A stretch of DNA of 22,102 bases, taken from Candidatus Levyibacteriota bacterium (GTDB lineage: Bacteria; Patescibacteriota; Microgenomatia; Levybacterales; UBA12049). Below, one piece after another: positions 12,698 through 20,329 of the stretch (position 1 is the stretch's first letter; the number at the start of each line of letters is the position of its first letter). Position numbers and translations under genes: made by a program. Below the pieces are notes generated by a model that did not search any database, was not told the DNA's origin, and saw nothing but the letters and a program-made list of their open reading frames with translations. The DNA is taken from assembly GCA_023245515.1 (NCBI GenBank), contig JAHFKE010000012.1, positions 1 through 22,102 of the forward strand, written 5' to 3'.

Positions 12698-14669
12698 GTT
12701 AAAAAAAGAAAGAGTGCTTGATTCTATTGAGCATGGCGTTGTATTCGTTGCCACTCAGCAGGCCAAAGGGGGAAATTTCCCTAGTCTTTCTTTTGCCAAT
12801 CTCAGTGATTTTACGGGCGCTATTCGTTACGAGTCAACATTTTTTACATCTCTCATCCTTGATTCCCTTAGTAGTGTTGAAGCAAATCCTCAGGCTCAAA
12901 AAATAAAAAAGAAAGCTGCGTCATTTCTTCTGACACAAAAAAGCCCTCACTGGTCTTTTAACTATTGGATAAGGGATTCAAGAGAGGCTAAAGAAAAGCC
13001 CTATCCTGATGATTTGGATGATACGTTTTGTGCGCTTGCCTCACTTTTTCGTTATGACTTTAATCTCATTGATGGAGAGGCTATGGCGGGAGTAGTGGGC
13101 TTATTAACTGCTGTTGAGTCTGAGGAGGGAGGTCCATATAAGACATGGCTTGTCGGAGAAGGGAGTGGTAAGAAATGGCAGGATGTTGACGTTGCGGTTA
13201 ATAGTAATGTAGCCTACTTCCTGTCCCTTGCTGATATTCATCTTCCTAAGCTTGATGCTTTTATTGAGACGAGTATCCATAATGACGAACTAAGCTCCCC
13301 TTATTATCCATCAGTATATCCGATTATTTATTTTATCTCGCGTTTTTATAAAGGAAAGTATATTGGTAAAATGAAGGACTTTCTTTTGTCAAAAAGACAC
13401 AAAGACTATTCATGGGGGAACCCTTTACAGACCGCACTTTGCGTAAGCGCACTCCTTAACTTTGGCGTTGATCCGAGTGAGGTTACTAAGAGTGTGAACT
13501 GGCTTGTGGATTTACAGGAGGATGGGTGTTGGCTCCCGTATGCTTTTTGTATAGACCCTGCGAGAGAAGGCAAGACTTTCTATGCAGGATCTTCTGCTCT
13601 GACAACTGCTCTTTGTTTGGAGAGTCTCTCTAAATATCTTATGAATAATAAGCGAGAGAATGTGTCGGTCAGTAAAAATGATCACAAAGATGCTTTATAT
13701 GACCAAATTGTAAAAACAGTCAAAAAAGTATTTGAACCCTTTGACAGTCCTTTCAGAAAAAGAGCTTTTTCTCTGCTAGACAGATTGATTGAGAATGATA
13801 CGAGTCGGCAGATTCCTTTAATGCCTTATTTTTTTGCCGTAAGTTTAGGCGAAAAGGGAGAGAGCATTCCACGTACATTGCTCATTCAGCTAGGTGTTGC
13901 AAATGTATTGGGTTGGATTGCATACACTATTTATGATGATTTCTTGGACGAGGAAGGGGATCCTACTATGCTTTCTATTGCCAACACTGCGCTTCGTAGG
14001 GTCACTTCTATCTTTGAATCGCTTATGCCGGAAGATAGGGGTTTTAAAGTGTTCTTTCATGTCATTATGGATTACATGGAAGGTGCAAATTCATGGGAAG
14101 TCGGTAATTGTAGGGTGAAACTTACTAGCGGAAAGATTGATGTGAGAAGGTTTGAGATCCCTGATTTTGGAAATTATGAGAAGCTTGCCTATAAATCTCT
14201 TGGTCATGCTTTAGGGCCGATTGCTATACTTTTTTATCTCGGCTATAAAGAGGATTCACGCGAGGTAGTTAGTATGATTGGCTTTTTCAAACATTACTTA
14301 ATTGCAAAACAACTCAATGATGACGCACATGATTGGGAAAAAGATTTACAAATGGGTCAGATAAATCCTGTTTGCGCTTTGCTTCTTGAAAGGATATACT
14401 CAACTTCTATAGAAACGAAGAAAGAGATCGCCCTCTCTGTGTTACTGCCCCGTCTGCAAAAAATGTTCTGGCATGAGGTAATTGATCAGGTATGTGCTGC
14501 GATATTGGAGAATGTCAGTAAGGCAAGGAGGAGTCTTAAAAAATGTCATATTATCGCTGAGGCGTCTTCTCTAGAAAGTCTTCTTATAAAACATGAGAAA
14601 GCAGCACAGCAAGCACTACGGGAAAAAGATCAGGCAATGACATTTCTTAGTTTCTATAAAACTGAATGA
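12696..14669 (+). CDS. Putative terpene cyclase with class II (DxDD) and class I (DDxxD) motifs
   Basis: Protein of 657 residues with two all-helical halves. The N-terminal half (about 1-320) resembles prenyltransferase/squalene-cyclase alpha-barrel repeats: PYPDDLDDTFCAL contains DLDD at 106-109, the DxDD acid motif of class II cyclases. It also has NSNVAYFLSL, VDLQEDGCWL and YAGSSALTTALCLESL, typical of that fold. The C-terminal half (about 335-657) resembles a class I terpenoid-synthase domain: YDDFLDEEGDP gives DDxxD at 414-418, and QLNDDAHDWEKD (539-550) is a candidate second metal-binding motif. The likely role is cyclisation of a polyprenyl diphosphate supplied by the next gene, whose ATG overlaps its stop. 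The class assignments are from motifs; the product is unknown, and either half may be inactive. No signal peptide is seen. Confidence 0.75.
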   Translation: MLKKERVLDSIEHGVVFVATQQAKGGNFPSLSFANLSDFTGAIRYESTFFTSLILDSLSSVEANPQAQKIKKKAASFLLTQKSPHWSFNYWIRDSREAKEKPYPDDLDDTFCALASLFRYDFNLIDGEAMAGVVGLLTAVESEEGGPYKTWLVGEGSGKKWQDVDVAVNSNVAYFLSLADIHLPKLDAFIETSIHNDELSSPYYPSVYPIIYFISRFYKGKYIGKMKDFLLSKRHKDYSWGNPLQTALCVSALLNFGVDPSEVTKSVNWLVDLQEDGCWLPYAFCIDPAREGKTFYAGSSALTTALCLESLSKYLMNNKRENVSVSKNDHKDALYDQIVKTVKKVFEPFDSPFRKRAFSLLDRLIENDTSRQIPLMPYFFAVSLGEKGESIPRTLLIQLGVANVLGWIAYTIYDDFLDEEGDPTMLSIANTALRRVTSIFESLMPEDRGFKVFFHVIMDYMEGANSWEVGNCRVKLTSGKIDVRRFEIPDFGNYEKLAYKSLGHALGPIAILFYLGYKEDSREVVSMIGFFKHYLIAKQLNDDAHDWEKDLQMGQINPVCALLLERIYSTSIETKKEIALSVLLPRLQKMFWHEVIDQVCAAILENVSKARRSLKKCHIIAEASSLESLLIKHEKAAQQALREKDQAMTFLSFYKTE

Positions 14670-15616
14670 AAAGCTTTAACTCTCAACTCAGATCTGAATA
14701 TCTACTCTTTTCGCAGAGCATGAAGGGAGGAAAGGGGATTAGGGGGAGTTTGGTGAAATTGGGATACAAGATTGGGGGCGGTAAAAAAAATAGTGAAATA
14801 AATAAAATAGGGGCTGCGTTTGAAATGCTTCATTCGTCTCTTCTGATACACGATGATGTTATTGATAAGAGCTTGATGCGGCGGGGGCGACCGACACTCT
14901 ATAAAGCCTTAGGTGAGAATCACTATGCACTCTCACAGGCTATCTGCTTAGGAGATATGGGATTTTTCCAGGCTACGAAAATGATCGCTGCGAGCAAATT
15001 TGATGATAGGCTTAAAGCCCGAGTTATTTCACTTTTTTCTGAGATTGTCACTGATACGATTACGGGTGAAATGCTTGATGTTAAGCTTTCTCGGCCCAAT
15101 CAAGAGAAGAGAGAAAAAGACGTTGTGGTGATCCATAGGCTTAAGACTGCTCGCTATACGATTGTTGGACCTCTGACAATTGGAGCTGTGTTAGGGGGTG
15201 CGCACGCTTTACAAATTCGTGCTATTAAGCAATTTGGTGAATATATCGGCATGGCATTTCAAATTCAGGATGATATATTGGGAGTCTTTGGAGACGAGAA
15301 AGAGATTGGAAAATCGACTACTTCAGATATCGAGGAGAACAAGAATACGCTCTTGATTACCTATGCTCTTGAGAAAGGAACAATACTGCAGAGAAAAATT
15401 CTCGCAAAATATTATGGAACAGGTAAAGTTACACCAAGTCAGCACCAGGCGGTTAAAAAAGTTTTTGTAGAGACCGGCTCGCTGGCCTACTCGCAACAGA
15501 AGGTAGAGCAATATATTGATCTGGGGGAAAAGATCATCCCATCGATTGCAAGAGACAAAGTAATGCAAAAATTGCTTCGTGAATTTGTCGAGTTGGTTAT
15601 AGAGAGGAAGAAGTAG
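14666..15616 (+). CDS. Polyprenyl (probably geranylgeranyl-type) diphosphate synthase
   Basis: Trans-isoprenyl diphosphate synthase of 316 residues that extends allylic diphosphates with IPP. The first Asp-rich motif is LIHDDVID (DDxxD at 63-67), followed by MRRGRPT. The second is FQIQDDILGVFGDEKEIGK, DDxxG rather than DDxxD as in IdsA-like synthases, with SDIEENKNTLL after it. The substrate lysine/arginine region is GGKGIRGSLVKLG near the N-terminus. Residues before the first motif (S57, S58) are small, suggesting chains longer than C15 (inference). The start ATG overlaps the previous stop as ATGA, so translation is coupled and the enzyme probably supplies the cyclase. Its N-terminus is short compared with many family members. 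Source of IPP/DMAPP is not visible here. Confidence 0.9.
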   Translation: MKSFNSQLRSEYLLFSQSMKGGKGIRGSLVKLGYKIGGGKKNSEINKIGAAFEMLHSSLLIHDDVIDKSLMRRGRPTLYKALGENHYALSQAICLGDMGFFQATKMIAASKFDDRLKARVISLFSEIVTDTITGEMLDVKLSRPNQEKREKDVVVIHRLKTARYTIVGPLTIGAVLGGAHALQIRAIKQFGEYIGMAFQIQDDILGVFGDEKEIGKSTTSDIEENKNTLLITYALEKGTILQRKILAKYYGTGKVTPSQHQAVKKVFVETGSLAYSQQKVEQYIDLGEKIIPSIARDKVMQKLLREFVELVIERKK

Positions 15617-15632
15617 GCTTAGTCTTTACGAA

Positions 15633-15974
15633 TTATTTTAACCATATAATGGCGAGGATGATACATATGTTACCAAATGTGCTAGGCCATGCATGTTTTA
15701 TATAGATAATAATAAGCGATTGGGAAAGAACTACCCCGACACCTGCTACTATTCTCCACCAATCTGCTTCAATTATCAGGCCTACTGCCGATAGTGAAAA
15801 GATCATGCAGGTAGTGAGCCATAATGTGCCAAGTAGCCTAGTTGTTCTGCCAGAGACACGAATAATCTTACTCCAACGCATGTGTGTAGCATCAATCAGA
15901 AACCGCTCATTTACAAAACCATAGAGATGGACTAAGGCATGAACGAAAATAATTATGGTAACAATAAGACGCAT
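15633..15974 (-). CDS. Small membrane protein with four predicted helices
   Basis: Protein of 113 residues, mostly hydrophobic. Helices lie at about 3-20 (with H12 and H16 in HALVHLYG), 46-67, 70-90 and 95-112. The N-terminal H-x(3)-H-x-x-GF pattern and a conserved WW near the third helix resemble small uncharacterised membrane proteins seen in Bacteroidetes and other phyla; I cannot name a function. It converges with the synthase gene (16-base gap). It starts 11 bases downstream of the large surface-protein gene on the same strand, so the two may be co-transcribed. A TATAAA-like box directly before its ATG is too common in AT-rich DNA to count. Confidence 0.65.
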   Translation of the reverse strand: MRLIVTIIIFVHALVHLYGFVNERFLIDATHMRWSKIIRVSGRTTRLLGTLWLTTCMIFSLSAVGLIIEADWWRIVAGVGVVLSQSLIIIYIKHAWPSTFGNICIILAIIWLK

Positions 15975-15985
15975 ATTTTTATATT

Positions 15986-18900
15986 TTAATGCTGCCAGAC
16001 ATCGGCTCTCCAGGTTTGATTAGCTGCATCTTGTCCCCCAAGTGTTGCTACGCTGCATGCCCGTATTGTTACCGTGTTTGCACTGCTGACATAGGCATTC
16101 CAGATAAGAAGGAGTGTCTCGACGCCGCCGGATACGGCGGTGGGTGTTGCTACAACGGTGTCGCCTATTGCAGCTCCTGTGACGGTAACCGTCCCCATAT
16201 TACCGCATGAGCCAAGGGCTATGTTGGCTGCATCAAACGTGTTGGTTCCAGAGAGATGTTTGGTGATTGTTGTGCCGCTGCCAATTTTGAGATTATTCGC
16301 GTCTGCTGTACCATTAATTGTTGTTGTGACACCTGACTTACCAATTGTGACTGCTGATGCGCTTGTTGTGCCCACATTGACAGTAGCTGCTCCCCCAGCA
16401 TCTAGGAAGAGAGCGTTAGCGCCGTTTGATTGTATGGCGAGGACACTGCTTGAGCTTGGTTTGATTGTTGAACCAATTGTGATATCTCCTGCAGTTAAGG
16501 TCAAAATTCGAGAGGTTGTACCACCAGCGATTGTTAGACCATCAGATGCTGCCGTTAAAGTGAGTCCGTTGATAGTGCCAAAGCTTGATATAGTTGGTGA
16601 GCCTGAGCCAGTGATGCTTCCTGAAGCGGTAAAAGCTGGAAGTGTCAGCCCTGTTGTGGTGACGGTGCCGTTGATTGCGGGCGCAGTGAGCGTTTTATTC
16701 GTCAAGATATCTGTGGTTGCTTTCCCCACGAGTGTATCTGTAGCATCGGGAAGCGTCAATGTTCTGGTTGTGCTTGGGGACCAGGTGAGGGTCCCGACGT
16801 GCGTTGTACCAAGAAGGAGTTGATTAGAGTTGCTTGAAAGGTTAAGCGTAGAAAAGGTGGGGCTTGCTCCGGTATCCACATTTTGAGGAAGCGAGACAAC
16901 AATGTTTCCCGATGCAGCCGAAATGCTTATTTGATTGCTGGTTCCGGTGAGTGAGAGTACACCGCTATTGGCGAGACTTACTGAGCCTCCCAACGCAACG
17001 AGTCCTCCACCTGAGAGTCCTGTTCCGGCAGAAACTGTCAGTGAAGAGTTGGCCAGATTTGCATTGGTAATGCCAGCAGAGCCTGAAAGATTTGCATTAG
17101 TTAAACCTGAAACTGTTAGCGCTCCGCTTGAGACCGACAATCCTGACCCGGTGAGATCTGAGAAGACGTCGTTATTGACTGCCAGGGTTCCTGAGACAGT
17201 AGCTGATCCTTCAAAATTGGCATTGTCCTTTAGTGTGATAAGTGCTCCTAGGGAATCAAGACGCAGAGGAGTAGTGCCGGTTGTCGTGATGCCTCCATTC
17301 AGAATCACTTCTGTTGCAGTGGAGGCGCCTCGTCCCGTGATAGATGATAAGGTGTCTGCTTCTGTCCCCGTTATGGTCACTGTTCCCCCAGAGTAAACAG
17401 CTGAATTGATGCCAGCTCCGGTAATAGTCAGTGTTCCTCCCAAGGCAATTGCTCCTGAGCCTGAATTGCCAGCAAAGGTAATGCTGGAATTAGATAAGGA
17501 TGAGTTTGCAATATTGGAAATCGTATTACTTGCTCCTGAAATCGTTTTGTTGGTCAGAACGTCAGTAGTCGAAGCGGTCATATAGGCAGCGTTATTGGTC
17601 CATTGAGAGATATTAGCTGAGGTGAAATTGGAGGTACTCAACCCACTAATCGTATTTGATCCCGCCGCGATTGTTTTGTTGGTCAATGTTTGAATTGTGG
17701 TCAGCCCAACAATGGTGTCTGAGCTACTTGGAAATGTCAGCGTGGTTTCATCAGTGCCAGCAAAGGTCAACGTATTGTTAGTCGTTAATGTTTTTCCTGA
17801 GGCGATACTCAATACATTGCTACTGTTGTTTTCAATAGTCAATCCGTTGATTGTTATCCCTGCGAGTGATGTGAAGGAGCCGCTACTTGAAGAGGTTGCA
17901 CCGATAGTGGTGCTATTAATTGTTCCACCTATGGCAGTCAATGTGCCGACTGTGATATTGTTTGAAGCATTGGACAATGTCAATGCTGTAGCTGTTGTCG
18001 CGCCTCTCCCTGTGACGCTTGCGAGCGTATCTGCCTCATTGGCAGTGATAGTAAATGTTCCACTATTTGTGGAGATTGTATTTATTCCTCCTACTGCTAG
18101 GTTAAGTGCTCCTGTCTGCGAATTGAGCGAAAGGACACCCGTGTTAGTCAGACTTATTGAGTTACCCAATGAAACAGATCCTCCTCCTGAGAGTCCTGTT
18201 CCGGTAGTTACAGTAAGAGATGAGTTTGCTAAATTCGCATTAGTGATTCCTGCAGAGCCTGAGAGATTGGTATTTGTTAAGCCGGTGATAGTATTTGATC
18301 CCGCCGCGATTGTTTTGTTGGTCAGATTATCAGCAGTAGCAGTAGTGATGTACGCAGCATCATTGGTCCATTGGGAGATATTGATTGAGCTAAAATTTGA
18401 TGTACTCAGGTTAGAGATGGTATTCAAAGATGCAGAAATGGTTTTGTTGATCAACGTGTCTGTGCTACTGATAGTAAAAAGAGAGCTTGTTGTCGTGACG
18501 CACGTTGGGCAGGAGAGTGTGATCATACCCCCAAGGGCTACCGAGCCACCGCCAGAAAGAGGGCCTGATGTGTCGACTGTCAGTGAAGAGTTGGCAAGAT
18601 TTGAGTTAGTAATTCCTGCAGATCCTGAGAGGTTGATGTTGGTTAGGTTTGCTGCAATTATTTGATTGGTAATCAGCTGTTGTCCTTGTGAAGTATTTGA
18701 TTCTCCTACCAGAGCAATATCTCCAGGGTTTGTTCCGGGTTTTTTACCTTGTAAATACTGTGAATTGAGATTTGTGATAACGTCTGTTGTCTGTATATCC
18801 AGAGAAGAACTAGCAGGGATTTTAATTGGATGGAGTGGTGTTAGTTTGCCACTTTTTTCAAGCCCCAGAATATCATTTGGATCAAGGATGGTTACTTTAG

Positions 18901-19438
18901 ATATTTCTATATAGGATTTAGGACTGGTATGCTTGACAATATCAAGTGAGACTTTGCCTATAGGTTGCAGAACTTTCCCTAGGGACAAAGGCGAGCTCTG
19001 TGCAAGCAGACTTGTTGCCATCCCCAAAACGTTGCTTTTAGAATCGTCCTTTGTTGTTTTAACATATCCCAACCATTGCGCAGTTTGGAGAGGAAAGAGA
19101 CTAAATGAAACGGTAAGGATAATTACTAAAGTAGCATAGGCGCCGGCTAGCGTGCCAGTAAAAAGCAGGGTTTTTTGTATAAAGGAGAGGGAATGCGCCA
19201 TTTCTTGCTGAAGCTGTATGACAATTTGATCTGCTTCCTGTGTAACGGTCAGCCCCTTATTAGATTGTATTTTTTCAATCTCCTCAAGAGAAAAGAAGTC
19301 TATCCTACCATCTCTTCTTTTCGAGTGCAAGATTTGTTGCTTCTGAAGGAGTTGTATATCTTCAATAGTTAGTCCCAAAAGCCTTGCAGCTTCTCTTAGT
19401 GGAACAAGTTCTTCATGTGAAGGGAATATGTTTTGCAT
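15986..19438 (-). CDS. Giant surface protein: MerR-like HTH, one membrane helix, tail-fibre-like repeats
   Basis: Protein of 1150 residues. Residues 8-60 (LVPLREAARLLGLTIEDIQLL ... FFSLEEIEKI) look like a MerR/excisionase-type winged HTH. A coiled segment and one membrane helix (about 88-115) follow. Residues from about 190 form a long Ser/Thr/Asn/Gly-rich beta-repeat region. Recurring units include SGSAGITNANLANSSLTV (three near copies), TGLSGGG, LTNKTIAAGSNTI and SQWTN-AAY. The terminus (WNAYVSSANTVTIRACSV ... WRADVWQH) resembles the last domain of many phage tail-fibre-like proteins. By charge and order the HTH is inside the cell and the repeats outside. It is probably a surface fibre or adhesin. 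The N-terminal HTH is odd: it may anchor, scaffold or bind DNA. No sorting motif or signal peptide cleavage site is seen. Confidence 0.85.
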   Translation of the reverse strand: MQNIFPSHEELVPLREAARLLGLTIEDIQLLQKQQILHSKRRDGRIDFFSLEEIEKIQSNKGLTVTQEADQIVIQLQQEMAHSLSFIQKTLLFTGTLAGAYATLVIILTVSFSLFPLQTAQWLGYVKTTKDDSKSNVLGMATSLLAQSSPLSLGKVLQPIGKVSLDIVKHTSPKSYIEISKVTILDPNDILGLEKSGKLTPLHPIKIPASSSLDIQTTDVITNLNSQYLQGKKPGTNPGDIALVGESNTSQGQQLITNQIIAANLTNINLSGSAGITNSNLANSSLTVDTSGPLSGGGSVALGGMITLSCPTCVTTTSSLFTISSTDTLINKTISASLNTISNLSTSNFSSINISQWTNDAAYITTATADNLTNKTIAAGSNTITGLTNTNLSGSAGITNANLANSSLTVTTGTGLSGGGSVSLGNSISLTNTGVLSLNSQTGALNLAVGGINTISTNSGTFTITANEADTLASVTGRGATTATALTLSNASNNITVGTLTAIGGTINSTTIGATSSSSGSFTSLAGITINGLTIENNSSNVLSIASGKTLTTNNTLTFAGTDETTLTFPSSSDTIVGLTTIQTLTNKTIAAGSNTISGLSTSNFTSANISQWTNNAAYMTASTTDVLTNKTISGASNTISNIANSSLSNSSITFAGNSGSGAIALGGTLTITGAGINSAVYSGGTVTITGTEADTLSSITGRGASTATEVILNGGITTTGTTPLRLDSLGALITLKDNANFEGSATVSGTLAVNNDVFSDLTGSGLSVSSGALTVSGLTNANLSGSAGITNANLANSSLTVSAGTGLSGGGLVALGGSVSLANSGVLSLTGTSNQISISAASGNIVVSLPQNVDTGASPTFSTLNLSSNSNQLLLGTTHVGTLTWSPSTTRTLTLPDATDTLVGKATTDILTNKTLTAPAINGTVTTTGLTLPAFTASGSITGSGSPTISSFGTINGLTLTAASDGLTIAGGTTSRILTLTAGDITIGSTIKPSSSSVLAIQSNGANALFLDAGGAATVNVGTTSASAVTIGKSGVTTTINGTADANNLKIGSGTTITKHLSGTNTFDAANIALGSCGNMGTVTVTGAAIGDTVVATPTAVSGGVETLLLIWNAYVSSANTVTIRACSVATLGGQDAANQTWRADVWQH
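17652..18324. repeat. Exact 34-base repeat inside the giant surface-protein gene
   Basis: The segment at 17652-17685 recurs identically at 18291-18324, 639 bases (213 codons) apart and in the same frame. It encodes part of LTNKTIAAGSNTI. Surrounding units are also similar, marking expansion of the repeat region by internal duplication. Confidence 0.8.
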
Positions 19439-19451
19439 GAGAAATATATGC

Positions 19452-19463
19452 TACAAATTTGTA
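19452..19463. promoter_or_regulatory. Perfect 12-base palindrome in the leader of the surface-protein gene
   Basis: TACAAATTTGTA lies 13 bases before the start codon (19438, minus strand) and downstream of the predicted transcription start. It could be an operator for a dimeric protein, possibly the gene's own HTH (inference), or a small RNA hairpin. Confidence 0.35.
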
Positions 19464-19477
19464 ACACTATTTCTTCC

Positions 19478-19507
19478 ATCGTAGCTTTATTTTTGTTACC
19501 ATGTCAA
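19478..19507 (-). promoter_or_regulatory. Promoter of the giant surface-protein gene
   Basis: On the minus strand, TTGACA (19507-19502) and TACGAT (19483-19478) are separated by 18 bases. Transcription would start near 19471, giving a leader of about 33 bases. The rest of the 143-base spacer 19439-19581 holds no other recognisable feature, and no strong terminator for the upstream receiver genes is seen in it. Confidence 0.55.
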
Positions 19508-19581
19508 CTAAAATTAAACTAGAATAGTATCTATTGCTATGAGATTTTTCTAAAAAAGAGGATGAGAGAAGACGCAAAAGC

Positions 19582-19950
19582 CTAGGGAAGAAGTTCTTTT
19601 ATTTTATCGAGCAGATCTGTTAGCTTTATATCACTTTTTACCAAGTAGTATGATGGTTTATTATCTATAACTTTTTTAATCAACTCATCATTTGGTTCAA
19701 GATTGGTAAGAACAATGATTTTCACCGATTTTCCGTATGAATCTTTTCTTAATTCATGTAACATTGTCATTCCATCCATTTCTGGCATTCTGACATCTAG
19801 CAGAATGAGATCTGGGTGCTCTTTATTTGCTAGAGAAAGTCCTTTTTTGCCGTCATTTGCTTGAATCACTTCATAACCATTTACATCCAATTGGTCATGC
19901 AATAACTTTTGATATGGAAGTTCGTCTTCGACAATTAATATTTTTTTCAT
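19582..19950 (-). CDS. Receiver-only response regulator (CheY-like), distal
   Basis: Stand-alone receiver of 122 residues. It has the acidic pair E8/D9 in IVEDE, phosphoacceptor D52 in LILLDVRMPEMDG, the threonine of IVLTNL, and lysine in YYLVKSD. There is no output domain, so it must signal by protein contact or relay phosphate. It is the third gene of the kinase operon, starting 5 bases after the previous gene. With the neighbouring receiver it could form a branched or competing phosphate sink. Confidence 0.9.
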   Translation of the reverse strand: MKKILIVEDELPYQKLLHDQLDVNGYEVIQANDGKKGLSLANKEHPDLILLDVRMPEMDGMTMLHELRKDSYGKSVKIIVLTNLEPNDELIKKVIDNKPSYYLVKSDIKLTDLLDKIKELLP

Positions 19951-19955
19951 AATAT

Positions 19956-20324
19956 CTACAGTAGTTTTTTAATTTTTTCTATCACGTTATAGAATTCCTC
20001 ATCTGATTTTACCAAATAGTCGTTGACGCCAATCTTTTTTACTCGCTCTATTTCTTCGTCTTGACCTAAATTGGACAAGACAATAACTTTAATGTCTTTA
20101 AGTTCTTGATCCTTCTTCATTTCAGAGAGTGCTTCGAAACCGTTTTTTATCGGCATAACCAGATCAAGTAGTGTCAGGTCAGGCTTTTGATGTCGAATAG
20201 CTGTAAGAAAATCATCTCCATTGAAAGTAAGGACTACTCTGTATCCTTGTTTTTCCAGTTCAAGCTTTAATAAGCTCCCATAAGCGGTTTCATCTTCGGC
20301 GACAACGATTAGTTTTTTAGACAT
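19956..20324 (-). CDS. Receiver-only response regulator (CheY-like), proximal
   Basis: Stand-alone receiver of 122 residues. It has the acidic pair in VVAEDE, phosphoacceptor D54 in LTLLDLVMPIKNG, a serine (VLSNL) at the conserved Thr/Ser position, and lysine in YLVKSDEE. It lies 5 bases after the kinase gene and 5 bases before the second receiver gene. The two receivers share the LVKSD ending and general pattern but are well diverged, so they arose by an old duplication. Confidence 0.9.
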   Translation of the reverse strand: MSKKLIVVAEDETAYGSLLKLELEKQGYRVVLTFNGDDFLTAIRHQKPDLTLLDLVMPIKNGFEALSEMKKDQELKDIKVIVLSNLGQDEEIERVKKIGVNDYLVKSDEEFYNVIEKIKKLL

Positions 20325-20329
20325 ACTTT

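Noticed and set aside
17697..18665. A 322-residue open frame on the plus strand inside the giant surface-protein gene
   Set aside because: It is antisense to a repetitive gene whose Ser/Thr/Asn-rich codons rarely give stops on the other strand. The product is a low-complexity Val/Pro/Glu-rich mirror of the repeats, with no promoter or ribosome site. The frames at 16140-16823 and 16935-17396 are the same effect.
15986..19438. Prophage tail-fibre gene
   Set aside because: There are no capsid, terminase, integrase or lysis genes around it, and the protein has its own membrane helix and HTH domain, which point to a cell-surface protein.
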